A DNA stretch of 64,000 nt from Lacrimispora sp. 210928-DFI.3.58 (lineage in GTDB: Bacteria; Bacillota; Clostridia; Lachnospirales; Lachnospiraceae). Under the pieces are notes generated by a model. The model was not told the origin of the DNA, searched no databases, and saw only the letters and a program-made list of their open reading frames with translations. Shown in pieces: positions 52,496 to 59,930 of this stretch; positions within the stretch are counted from its first letter, which is position 1; each line of letters opens with the position of its first letter. The position numbers and the translations under genes are program-made. The stretch is from contig NZ_JAJCIC010000013.1 of assembly GCF_020554865.1 (NCBI RefSeq), positions 46,779 to 110,778 of the forward strand, given 5' to 3'.

Positions 52496-52729
52496 CTAAT
52501 TGATAGCCCGTAAGGCCACCTTACCCGATACAGGATTATAATCCAACTCCGCGATCACATCGGAGTAAGGCACTAAAGAAGAATATTTACCATACATTTC
52601 CGCATTTATGTAACAACGGAGGGAATCCAGACCCTGACCGAGACCAAGAACATAAAATGTCTGGGCAGGATCCTTAAAACCATTACGCTTTTCAACACCT
52701 AGAAACTTAAACTCACCACTTACAACCAT
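52496..52729 (-). CDS. Small single-stranded DNA-binding protein of the prophage (pV-like)
   Basis: 77 residues, beta-rich with aromatic/basic pattern (GEFKFLGVEKRNGF, QTFYVLGLGQG) and the size of phage pV-type ssDNA-binding proteins. First gene behind the prophage promoter at 52864-52893 and just upstream of the coat gene, where such proteins are expected. An ATG at 52744 overlaps the GGAGG that serves the chosen start. The assignment rests mainly on size and position. Confidence 0.6.
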   Translation of the reverse strand: MVVSGEFKFLGVEKRNGFKDPAQTFYVLGLGQGLDSLRCYINAEMYGKYSSLVPYSDVIAELDYNPVSGKVALRAIN

Positions 52730-52840
52730 AGTATAAACCTCCATTTCTCTAAACCCTTATAATTTGTTGCAATTTACTTTTGACGGGGCATATGCTAAAA
52801 TGTAAGCACCACCAAACACCTTACATATGCCCTCATTGAA

Positions 52841-52893
52841 AGTGCATGCACTTTCATGCACTCAGCATACCACATAAGTGCATGCACTGTCAA
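52841..52893. promoter_or_regulatory. Prophage operator/promoter region
   Basis: Two identical 12-base perfect palindromes AGTGCATGCACT (52841-52852 and 52877-52888), plus a CATGCACT half-site at 52855-52862. On the minus strand TTGACA (52888-52893), an 18-base spacer and TATGCT (52864-52869) form a promoter for the ssDNA-binding/coat operon. One palindrome lies in the spacer and another just downstream of the start. A further inverted repeat TGTAAG-N13-CTTACA lies at 52801-52825. Probably bound by the divergent ribbon-helix-helix protein. Confidence 0.85.
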
Positions 52894-52912
52894 GCACCAA
52901 GAAAGGAAAAAC

Positions 52913-53092
52913 ATGCCGAGCAAAAAACCGTATATTCAAATCAGATCAGACGAAAGCACTATTAAAAAATTCTCTAATATAGCAACTCTGGAATGCCGAA
53001 GCATGAGCAGCTTAGGCGAATATATAGTCAAACAATACATTCAAACTTATGAAGCCGAACACGGCCCGATCACAATAGAAGAGGAGCAGTAG
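52913..53092 (+). CDS. Ribbon-helix-helix (Arc/CopG-like) repressor of the prophage
   Basis: 59 residues. A basic N-terminal strand (KKPYIQIRSDE) is followed by two helices (TIKKFSNIATLECRSMSSLG, EYIVKQYIQTY), the size and pattern of Arc/CopG-type dimeric DNA-binding proteins. The start at 52913 follows AAGAAAGGA; the frame is open to 52856 inside the operators. Transcribed away from the structural genes across the shared operator array, the position of a lysogeny repressor. Confidence 0.8.
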   Translation: MPSKKPYIQIRSDESTIKKFSNIATLECRSMSSLGEYIVKQYIQTYEAEHGPITIEEEQ

Positions 53093-53107
53093 CAGCTGCT
53101 CCTCTTC
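53078..53107 (+). terminator. Hairpin at the end of the repressor gene
   Basis: GAAGAGGAGCAG and CTGCTCCTCTTC make a perfect 12-bp stem with a TAGCAG loop containing the repressor stop codon. No T-tract follows, so it may be partial termination or a processing/stability element before the 33-residue gene. Confidence 0.55.
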
Positions 53108-53140
53108 CGCCAAAATCTCACATTGAAAGGAGGTGAGACT

Positions 53141-53242
53141 ATGGCATTTATTAAATCCTTTTTTGATGGCATCGCCATTGCCATCCATGCCATACTAACA
53201 GTCGTTGATATAGCAGCCACACTCATAAAGGATTTAATCTAA
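53141..53242 (+). CDS. 33-residue hydrophobic, amphipathic prophage peptide
   Basis: Short gene with an excellent ribosome binding site (AAAGGAGGTGA five bases before the ATG). The peptide starts MAFIKSFFDGIAIAIHAI, continues LTVVDIAATL and ends in IKDLI. Hydrophobic and charged residues alternate in a helix-like pattern, resembling small membrane-active peptides. It is downstream of the repressor on the same strand, so it could be expressed in the lysogen. Possible roles: superinfection immunity, toxin-like peptide, or minor virion component; none is shown by sequence. Confidence 0.6.
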   Translation: MAFIKSFFDGIAIAIHAILTVVDIAATLIKDLI

Positions 53243-53249
53243 CTCTTGC

Positions 53250-53323
53250 TGTCCCAGCCATATAGGTTACAGTACAATGGTTCACGGGTAAAAGTACAAA
53301 ATATAGGGTTTACCGCTGGGACA
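53250..53323. terminator. Inverted repeat between convergent prophage genes
   Basis: TGTCCCAGC and GCTGGGACA at the ends, with an inner GGTAAA/TTTACC pair. It lies in the 116-base space where the 33-residue gene and the rep gene converge. Likely a bidirectional terminator or a replication structure; no T-rich tail clearly marks it as one. Confidence 0.45.
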
Positions 53324-53358
53324 ACTTGACAAATGCCAATTTATAAACTACACTTATA

Positions 53359-54174
53359 TCAAACCTCATATAAATTAACTGATTGAGTCATATTCCCATA
53401 ACAAACTTCTGAAATCTTTTTGAATCTGGATACCTCATCCAATTCACTGGAAAGTATGAAGCGGTCTGTTTGGTCCATCATATAAACCTCTTCCACAGGT
53501 TTTAATAAGTTACGTGAACACCAATAACGTTTCTTTCCATACAGGCCTGATAACATATCCTTCGTGATATACTTTGTTATGTAGGATGTGACTCTTTCCA
53601 TATACTTGACCTTCGTTGCAGTCATCCATCCCAAATTATACCTGCCAATCTTATATATCTTTTCTTCCGTCCGTACAAACTTCGGACGGCCTAACGTACA
53701 AACCCGCTTAATAACATAACGACCAGACCATACAATCTCACGATCAGAAAGACCAGAGAACAAGCCATGAAAATGCCAAGCACCATCTTTGTGCTGTTCC
53801 GGCACAACCAGATAAGAAAGAGCAGGAGAGGAACGCCTTAAATGATTCAACCACTTACTTAACTTCTTTGTACATTCATTATAATCATATCTATTCACTC
53901 TATGTTGACTGAAAGTGAACGTCACAAACCATTCCCATACATTTGACTTTGAATAATCGTATATCCTTTTCTTAGTTCGCTTAAGCGAAACTTCTGTGAT
54001 GTGTTCAAAATGTTTTCCTATATCATCCTCAATCTCTCTTGTATATTCATGATCAAAAGGATTACGATAACGTTCCTTCCGAAAGTATCCCTGATAGATA
54101 ACAGGCTTACGATAAATCCTGAACTGCCTTGTTAAATCTGGATAGGTAATAACTTTTACATTATAAGGTTCCAA
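53359..54174 (-). CDS. HUH-family rolling-circle replication initiator
   Basis: 271 residues. WEWFVTFTFS is motif I, GAWHFHGLFSG the HUH motif (HFH) binding the metal ion, and VTSYITKYITKD a two-tyrosine YxxxY motif III, as in pII-like and other HUH endonucleases. It nicks the double-stranded origin to start rolling-circle replication. The start is taken as a TTG at 54174, because GGAGGTGAT lies five bases upstream; the ORF also opens at a TTG at 54195, which that site overlaps. Confidence 0.88.
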   Translation of the reverse strand: MEPYNVKVITYPDLTRQFRIYRKPVIYQGYFRKERYRNPFDHEYTREIEDDIGKHFEHITEVSLKRTKKRIYDYSKSNVWEWFVTFTFSQHRVNRYDYNECTKKLSKWLNHLRRSSPALSYLVVPEQHKDGAWHFHGLFSGLSDREIVWSGRYVIKRVCTLGRPKFVRTEEKIYKIGRYNLGWMTATKVKYMERVTSYITKYITKDMLSGLYGKKRYWCSRNLLKPVEEVYMMDQTDRFILSSELDEVSRFKKISEVCYGNMTQSVNLYEV

Positions 54175-54230
54175 AAAATCACCTCCATTTTTCAAAATTG
54201 GGTGTTAAGTGTTTATACTGTCAAGTAATG

Positions 54231-54260
54231 GCCCCGGCCCCGCGCCGCTGGCGCCGGGGC
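54231..54260. other. GC-rich hairpin upstream of the prophage rep gene
   Basis: GCCCCGG and CCGGGGC arms enclose a GC-rich centre, in an otherwise AT-rich prophage and in the largest gap on the coding strand. Candidate double-stranded origin or packaging signal hairpin; it could also terminate the adsorption-protein operon. Confidence 0.55.
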
Positions 54261-54275
54261 ACGGAGCCATGCCAT

Positions 54276-54548
54276 TCACTCAATCCCAAGAAAAGGTATC
54301 TTACGCAGAACATACATAACAAGCTTGTACACCTTCTCAAAATTCGAGACCACCAGCACGAACGGCAGCATAATCTTCACTAACGACATATTAAAGAACA
54401 GATACAGGAAGCCGATCCCAGATTCCATATATTGAAAAAGCTGATTGATAACTGTCTCCACCTCCGCAGGCAACTGCGGAAGATTTATCCAACCAAATAT
54501 CAGCTTAAGAGCAGAAGAGAAGAGGTTAAACACACTCTCTAAAATCAA
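54276..54548 (-). CDS. Small prophage membrane protein (pVI-like)
   Basis: 90 residues with two hydrophobic regions (about residues 5-20 and 43-68) and a basic end. It starts at a TTG overlapping the stop of the preceding large protein (TTGA), so the two are translationally coupled. In filamentous phages pIII is followed by the small hydrophobic pVI, which caps the same virion end; this pair fits that order. Confidence 0.65.
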   Translation of the reverse strand: MILESVFNLFSSALKLIFGWINLPQLPAEVETVINQLFQYMESGIGFLYLFFNMSLVKIMLPFVLVVSNFEKVYKLVMYVLRKIPFLGIE

Positions 54549-55918
54549 TTCCTCATCACCTCATTCCATTTAGTTTCACACAGATGCACAAAGGCCATAA
54601 TAAGATAGATGCTGGAAACAGTCCTGATCGCAACCAATAAGAACGAAAAATTAGTATTTAAAAATTCTGTCAAATTAAATGACATATCAGGCCAGAGCTG
54701 ATTTTCCATGATAGAGAAGGATGGGAGAGTAAGCACACAATCCACTTCTGACGAATTAAGAAAGAGATCCACCAGCTCCACCAGCAGATCAATGGGAAAG
54801 GAGAGAAACCCAAATCGATCGCTGAACCAGTTATAAAGATCATCAAAATAATTCTTAAAATATTCATCCGAAGGAATAAAAAGAGACTTCAAACCCTCAA
54901 TGATAAAATTTCCATGTTTCTCAATAGCCCCTGTAACTTTATCCGTATTCGCATTATCATTTTCAATCTGTTCATCCACCTTTTCCAGATCTTCCTGATG
55001 GTGACTATTCATCTTGTTGTATAGATTCGTGAACTCGCCAGCCAGCTGATCCCAAAAGGAGCTGATCTGCATAATAATATACTGAATCTGTTCCCTAATA
55101 GTTTCTATGATGGTTTCCTGACCCTCAACGATGGCAGCTGTATTATCTGCGATTTCACTTGAACTAACGGAGCCGGAATCATTGGATACATTACCAGTTG
55201 TAGGAGTGGTAAGAGCGGACGAACTGTTAGTAGGCTTGAAGCTCCATGTAATATAACCGCCATAAGGTAACTTTAAATCCTGTGAAGGTACTACACGGAA
55301 AAATAAGTAATTTGCACCAGATAAATTAACCACTTTTGAAGCAGTAAAATCACCAGAGGACTGGGAAAATGAATCATAAAGAGCATTTAAACCGACTGAT
55401 TCAGCGTTCCTTATATCCTTCCCAACAAAGGCAGATGAATTAGAGGAATAAGTAAAACCACCTGTATTACTACTAAAATGTAACTGAACTAAATATGTAC
55501 CAGACGGAGGGAGAGCACGAGAAGGAACAAAAAAATCAATTACATTATTACGGACTGCATCATCTAAAACAGGAATGCTAAAGTAACCATTGCTATCACA
55601 ATATTTACGATATTTACGTCGAGTATTGGAACTATCATAGTAGTCAAACTGAACATAAAGCTGTGAGTAATCAGAAACCGTACCATTAGAGACAGAATCA
55701 ACATCACCGTCCCCATCTGACATCAGCATAGGAATGTCAGCGGAATAAAAATCATCCATCGATTCCATAAAATCGTCATATACAGCATTGCTGGACGTTG
55801 CCATGTAGGAAGCTTCCGAGGGCGTAGCCTGCGCAAAGGAAGTAACAGGAAGAGCAACCGCCAGGAGGACAGCTAAGAGCAAGGAAACTGACCTGTGAAA
55901 TAATTTCTTGATTTTCAT
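54545..55918 (-). CDS. Prophage adsorption-type protein (pIII-like)
   Basis: 457 residues: a signal peptide (SLLLAVLLAVALPVTSFA), a Ser/Asn/Gly-rich ectodomain and a coiled-coil-like acidic segment (HHQEDLEKVDEQIENDNAN). C-terminal hydrophobic segments (FGFLSFPIDLLVELVDLFL and LLVAIRTVSSIYLIMAFVHL) follow. This is the topology of the minor coat protein that binds the host. It starts close to the attachment repeat. GGAGGTG lies directly before the ATG (short spacing), and in-frame upstream codons to 55948 are open, so the exact start is uncertain. Confidence 0.75.
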   Translation of the reverse strand: MKIKKLFHRSVSLLLAVLLAVALPVTSFAQATPSEASYMATSSNAVYDDFMESMDDFYSADIPMLMSDGDGDVDSVSNGTVSDYSQLYVQFDYYDSSNTRRKYRKYCDSNGYFSIPVLDDAVRNNVIDFFVPSRALPPSGTYLVQLHFSSNTGGFTYSSNSSAFVGKDIRNAESVGLNALYDSFSQSSGDFTASKVVNLSGANYLFFRVVPSQDLKLPYGGYITWSFKPTNSSSALTTPTTGNVSNDSGSVSSSEIADNTAAIVEGQETIIETIREQIQYIIMQISSFWDQLAGEFTNLYNKMNSHHQEDLEKVDEQIENDNANTDKVTGAIEKHGNFIIEGLKSLFIPSDEYFKNYFDDLYNWFSDRFGFLSFPIDLLVELVDLFLNSSEVDCVLTLPSFSIMENQLWPDMSFNLTEFLNTNFSFLLVAIRTVSSIYLIMAFVHLCETKWNEVMRN

Positions 55919-55936
55919 CACCTCCAAACGTATAAT
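55908..55936 (+). promoter_or_regulatory. Prophage-borne promoter reading into the XerS-like gene
   Basis: TTGATT, 17 bases, perfect TATAAT, on the plus strand inside the prophage end. The -10 ends 18 bases before the right repeat, against 16 bases for the chromosomal promoter and left repeat. It overlaps the start of the divergent adsorption-protein gene. Confidence 0.65.
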
Positions 55937-55954
55937 AAAAACAGCCAATAAATA

Positions 55955-56026
55955 TAGAAATCGAGGTTTTATAACGGCGCAGAGGGAAGATAGTGCTACA
56001 TTTCCAACTATTCGCGAAAGTCTAGT
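55955..56026 (+). repeat. Right prophage attachment repeat (attR)
   Basis: Partner of 50070-50141. Here the repeat continues into chromosomal TTAACGAATAGTT, completing an inverted repeat, which identifies the right side as the one that retains the host half-site. Confidence 0.93.
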
Positions 56027-56039
56027 TTAACGAATAGTT
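56006..56039. other. dif-like recombination site upstream of the XerS-like gene
   Basis: AACTATTCG, 16 bases, CGAATAGTT: a perfect 9-base inverted repeat straddling the repeat/chromosome boundary, 38 bases before the recombinase ATG. In streptococci and lactococci the XerS site difSL also lies just 5' of xerS. Site identity is inferred from position, symmetry and phage insertion. Confidence 0.65.
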
Positions 56040-56077
56040 ATGGCCAGTTTTATCTTTGTTACGCCCTAATTTTACAT

Positions 56078-57142
56078 ATGCCCAATTTATCCTACCACGA
56101 ACAAAAAGACAAAGAAAATATCCTGAAATTAAGAAACCTTATCCGTGACCTTCCGCCTTTCTGCGGGGACTTCTTCCGTGGGATTGAGCCCAGGACTTCC
56201 TCCAGGACGCGGATCGCTTATGCGTATGACCTTCATGTTTTTTTTGATTTTCTGAAAAAGGAAAATCCTGTTTTGCATAAACTGGATATAAAGGAAATCA
56301 CCTTAGACCATCTGGATCAGCTCTCTGTGACTGATTTTGAAGAATATATGGAATATTTGAAATACCGGTTTAATGATAAGAATCAGGAGGTCATGAACAA
56401 AGAACGAGGGATCATGAGGAAGATCTGTTCTTTGAAGAGCTTCTATAACTACTACTACCGCAGCGAGCGGATCAAGAATAATCCTGCTGCCCTGGTCACT
56501 CTTCCAAAGCTTCATGAGAAAGAGATCATCCGTCTGGACGTGGACGAGGTAGCCCTTTTGCTGGATGAGGTGGAGGCAGGGGAAAACCTGACGGAAAAGC
56601 AAAAGGCCTTTCATAAGAAAACAAAGACGCGGGATCTGGCTCTCTTGACGCTGCTGTTGGGAACCGGTATCCGTGTATCGGAATGTGTTGGAATTAATAT
56701 TTCTGACATTGACTTTAAAAATGGCGGGATCCGGATCTACCGCAAAGGCGGCAAGGAGGTAACAGTCTATTTCGGAACGGAGGTGGAGGATGCCCTTCTG
56801 GATTATCTGGAGGAGCGCGACCAGATCCTTCCGGAGAAAGGCAGCGAGGACGCACTCTTCCTCTCCCTTCAGCGCAAACGGATCTCTGTGCGCAGCGTGG
56901 AGAATCTGGTCAAAAAATATGCCCGGCCTGTGGCCCCTTTAAAGCCTATCACGCCGCATAAGCTCCGCAGCACCTACGGCACAAACCTTTACCGTGAGAC
57001 AGGCGACATCTATCTGGTCGCAGATGTGCTGGGACATTCCGATGTCAACACCACCAAACGCCACTATGCGGCTCTGGAGGACGAGCGGCGCCGCAGCGCA
57101 CGCAACAAGGTGAAGCTGCGTGAGCATGAGTACAAAGAATAG
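56078..57142 (+). CDS. XerS-like tyrosine recombinase
   Basis: 354 residues: an N-terminal SAM-like core-binding domain (about 1-140) and a C-terminal catalytic domain. Visible catalytic residues are Arg199 (GTGIRVSE), Lys in YRKGGKE, HKLR, His in LGHSDVNTT and Tyr330 (RHYAAL). Length and layout match XerS (about 356) better than XerC/XerD (about 300). It lies outside the prophage repeats beside ordinary metabolic genes, so it is taken as the host chromosome-dimer recombinase used by the phage. No strong ribosome binding site precedes the ATG. Confidence 0.82.
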   Translation: MPNLSYHEQKDKENILKLRNLIRDLPPFCGDFFRGIEPRTSSRTRIAYAYDLHVFFDFLKKENPVLHKLDIKEITLDHLDQLSVTDFEEYMEYLKYRFNDKNQEVMNKERGIMRKICSLKSFYNYYYRSERIKNNPAALVTLPKLHEKEIIRLDVDEVALLLDEVEAGENLTEKQKAFHKKTKTRDLALLTLLLGTGIRVSECVGINISDIDFKNGGIRIYRKGGKEVTVYFGTEVEDALLDYLEERDQILPEKGSEDALFLSLQRKRISVRSVENLVKKYARPVAPLKPITPHKLRSTYGTNLYRETGDIYLVADVLGHSDVNTTKRHYAALEDERRRSARNKVKLREHEYKE

Positions 57143-57195
57143 GCAGTAAACCTTCTGGACACAGGAAATGAATATACACAAAAAGGATGACTCTT

Positions 57196-58755
57196 ATGGA
57201 TATCACATTAAATCTTGTACTCCGCGAGCTGGCTCCCTTTTTATCGGACACATTTCCGGAGAATACGGCAAGCAAAACATTTAAGCATATTGCCTTTCTC
57301 ACCGGGCAGTCACAAATGGACGCTTCTACCCTCTACCTTTCCGCCTGCTGTCCGTTCATGCCGGAGTATCCGGAGCCAAAGGGTGATGTCTATGTGATAT
57401 GCCCCAAAGCCGTGGAGGATGGCCGGATAGAGGGATCACCAGGCCTTCATCTGATCTGGCTCTCTGAAAATGCAGATCTGCTGGAGGTCTCTAATCTTCT
57501 GCAGGAGCTAAAACACCTCTTGTTTCAATGGGACGCTGACTTAAAGGTGGCTGTCCTGTCCCGCTGCAGCCTTCAGGAGCTTTTGGATATCAGCGAGCCA
57601 TTTTTTACGAATCCTATTTTTTTGACAACACGTTCCCTGCAGATCGCCGCCTCCACAAAAAATATCCCTATCCCCCATCCCGACCTGGAGTTCGCCGTAA
57701 AACACAAATATTTTCCGGAGGAAATGATACATGAGATCGTTTCTAAGAAATTCCTTCAGGAATCGGAAAGCCACAACGAGCTCTCTTTTTCCTATCTTCC
57801 CAATCACGTTGGCTGCCCCCTCATTGTCAAGCGCTTTGAGGAGAATGCCATACAGCTGAACACCATCTGCCTTTATGGCTTAAATCAGCCGCCTTCGTTG
57901 TCTGATTTTGATCTGCTGGGATTTTTGAGCGATGTCATATTCCAATATGCCTGTGAGCCGCCGGAAACCCTGCCTCCGGCCTCTAATCAAAGCAGGACCT
58001 ATTACTTTCTGATCGATATTATTGAAGAAAAGATCACGGAACAGGATATCCTGTCAAGCGCTGCCTTTTTCGACATTGATGCAAATGCAGCCTTCCAGCT
58101 CTATATCCTGTTTTTCCGCCACTATATTGAATCCCATGCCCAGTACATGCTCCAACTGTTAAAAGCAGCTATTCCTGAGGCAAGGATCTTCTTTTACCAT
58201 GATAAAATCCTGCTGCTGAGCCAGATAAAGGCCGGCAGGCAGGATTCCGATCAGAAATGGCTCCTGCAGCAGCTAAGGCAGCTTCTGCATTACAATGATG
58301 TCTATTGTGGCTTCAGTGACATTTTCACGGATATTGTCAATCTGAAGGACGCCTATATCAAGGCGGAAACAGCTGCCCAGCTGGGAAAAAAGCTGCATCC
58401 GGAGCAGAATCTATACAGCTACAGGGATTATTATACCTATCATCTTCTGACCTGCGCTTCCAAAGAGATCAACTACAAAATGCTTTATTTCCAGCAGGTC
58501 AACCGGATCATAGAGTATGATAAGGCCCATGGATCCGACAACATGGAGCTTTTAGAATATTACTTAAACTGTGACAGGAATATCACAAAGGTTTCCAAAC
58601 ATATGCATCTGCACCGCAACAGCGTCCTCTACCGTATCAACAAGATCGAGGAGCTGTTGGGGCTTTCCCTGGATGATCCTGAGATCAGGCTGACCCTTTT
58701 GATCTCCTTTAAGGCCCTTCATCTGCTGGCAGCAGAGCAGGCTCCGGAATCTTAA
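57196..58755 (+). CDS. PucR/CdaR-type transcriptional regulator
   Basis: 519 residues. A long N-terminal sensory region has no recognised signature. The C-terminal PucR-type helix-turn-helix is LEYYLNCDRNITKVSKHMHL followed by HRNSVLYRINKIEELLG. Such regulators control purine, sugar-diacid or amino-acid use. The chosen ATG has AAAGGA eight bases upstream; the ATG nine bases earlier overlaps that site. Convergent with, and overlapping by four bases, the UxaA-type gene, its likely target. Confidence 0.85.
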   Translation: MDITLNLVLRELAPFLSDTFPENTASKTFKHIAFLTGQSQMDASTLYLSACCPFMPEYPEPKGDVYVICPKAVEDGRIEGSPGLHLIWLSENADLLEVSNLLQELKHLLFQWDADLKVAVLSRCSLQELLDISEPFFTNPIFLTTRSLQIAASTKNIPIPHPDLEFAVKHKYFPEEMIHEIVSKKFLQESESHNELSFSYLPNHVGCPLIVKRFEENAIQLNTICLYGLNQPPSLSDFDLLGFLSDVIFQYACEPPETLPPASNQSRTYYFLIDIIEEKITEQDILSSAAFFDIDANAAFQLYILFFRHYIESHAQYMLQLLKAAIPEARIFFYHDKILLLSQIKAGRQDSDQKWLLQQLRQLLHYNDVYCGFSDIFTDIVNLKDAYIKAETAAQLGKKLHPEQNLYSYRDYYTYHLLTCASKEINYKMLYFQQVNRIIEYDKAHGSDNMELLEYYLNCDRNITKVSKHMHLHRNSVLYRINKIEELLGLSLDDPEIRLTLLISFKALHLLAAEQAPES

Positions 58756-59915
58756 GAGTAACTGTTAATCTGGTTCACTGCCATTTCACAGGCTCCGTTG
58801 ATCTCAGCCTTCACAGGCTCACCGTTACAGACGCGCACCATATATTCCAGCATTTCCCGGCTCAGCTCATCAAAGGACTTTTTGCCGCTTAAGCTCTCGC
58901 TGGTGTCCAGATCAATGAAATCGGCAAACCGTATGGCAGCCTCATGGTTGCCGGTGATCTTCACCACCGGGGCAATGGGATTTCCAATGGGGTTTCCTCT
59001 TCCGGTGGTAAATGCTACAAGCTGGGCACCGCTGGCAACCAGCGCTACGGTGTTGACCACGTCAAATGCCGCTGCATTGATAAAATACAGGCCCTTTCCC
59101 TCTATGAGCTCCCCATATTCATAGCAGCCGTCAAAGGGCCTGCTGCCGCTTTTGTGGATACAGCCAAGGGACTTTTCCGATAAGGTGGTGATCCCGCCGG
59201 CAATATTGCCAGGAGAAGGATTGCCTGCACGGATGTCCTCGCCGGACTCCTCATACCGGTCTCTCTCCCATTTTACAATGGCATCATAGATCTGCTGTCC
59301 GATCTCAGGCGTTCTTCCCCTCTCTCTTAAAATATGCTCTGCTCCGATGGCCTCTGCTGTCTCACTCATGGCAGCTGTGCCGTTTGCATCGATCAGGTAG
59401 TCCGTCACCTTGCCCAGCACAGTGTTACAGGAAAGACCGGAGGTGGGGTCAGAGCCGCCGCATTCCAGGCCTAAAAACAGCTCCGATATATCTACCTCTT
59501 CCCTCCGGCACTTATCAGCCTCCTGCCGCAGCTTCTCTGCAATGGCCTTTCCTGCCTTCACGGTATTTGCAATGCCGCCCTCCTCCTGGATGCTGATATA
59601 GTATACGGGCTTCCCTGTTTTTTTCTTAATGGCCTCCAGATATTCCTCCTTCTGGATCGTCTCACAGCCCAGTCCTACGATCAGGGCTCCGTATACATTT
59701 CCATTGGCGATCATCCCGGACAGCACGTCCAGTGTGGTCCTCTTGTCCTTCTGATTCTGGCCGCAGCCCACCTGATTATATAAAAATGTAGTTCCTTCTG
59801 TTTCCTGGACGATCTTCTTCGCTGCCACCTCTGCGCACAGGACCCCAGGCATGACGACTACGTGATTCCGGATCCCTACACGGCCGTCCATTCTCTTATA
59901 GGCATTTATCTTCAT
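58752..59915 (-). CDS. UxaA-family dehydratase/lyase, large subunit
   Basis: 387 residues with UxaA C-terminal domain blocks: MDGRVGIRNHVVVMPGV, YNQVGCGQNQ, GLGCETIQ, FLGLECGGSDPTSGLSCN, TTGRGNPIGNPIAPVVKIT. The conserved Cys residues suggest the iron-sulfur cluster of the altronate/galactarate dehydratase family. The catalytic unit is split from its SAF domain, which is encoded by the gene just upstream. Split members include altronate dehydratases and sulfolactate sulfo-lyase (SuyAB); the substrate here is undetermined. Confidence 0.88.
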   Translation of the reverse strand: MKINAYKRMDGRVGIRNHVVVMPGVLCAEVAAKKIVQETEGTTFLYNQVGCGQNQKDKRTTLDVLSGMIANGNVYGALIVGLGCETIQKEEYLEAIKKKTGKPVYYISIQEEGGIANTVKAGKAIAEKLRQEADKCRREEVDISELFLGLECGGSDPTSGLSCNTVLGKVTDYLIDANGTAAMSETAEAIGAEHILRERGRTPEIGQQIYDAIVKWERDRYEESGEDIRAGNPSPGNIAGGITTLSEKSLGCIHKSGSRPFDGCYEYGELIEGKGLYFINAAAFDVVNTVALVASGAQLVAFTTGRGNPIGNPIAPVVKITGNHEAAIRFADFIDLDTSESLSGKKSFDELSREMLEYMVRVCNGEPVKAEINGACEMAVNQINSYS

Positions 59916-59930
59916 CTCTGTCTACCTCCT

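Larger units (their letters stand above)
50070..56026. mobile_element. Filamentous prophage (inovirus-type), about 5.9 kb
   Basis: A 5,885-base unit bounded by 72-base direct repeats with one mismatch. Content matches the filamentous phage module set: HUH replication initiator, small ssDNA-binding protein, signal-peptide/TM/basic-tail coat protein, Zot-like ATPase, adsorption-type secreted proteins and very small membrane proteins. Nearly all are on one strand once the unit is circularised. It has its own repressor and promoter. Visibly AT-richer than the flanking DNA. No integrase is encoded inside; integration at a dif-like site by the host recombinase is inferred. All expected genes appear intact. 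Confidence 0.92.

Noticed and set aside
52801..52900. Repeated GTGCATGCAC units considered as a short CRISPR array
   Set aside because: Units are palindromic operators only 12 bases long with irregular spacing, and no spacers or cas genes are present.
54198..54383. 61-codon plus-strand frame over the GC-rich prophage hairpin
   Set aside because: Opposite to the transcribed strand, Arg/Pro composition comes from the hairpin itself, weak TTG start.
56078..57142. Considered the tyrosine recombinase as a phage-encoded integrase
   Set aside because: It lies outside both 72-base repeats, and its length fits host XerS; the inverted repeat is completed only by chromosomal sequence on its side.
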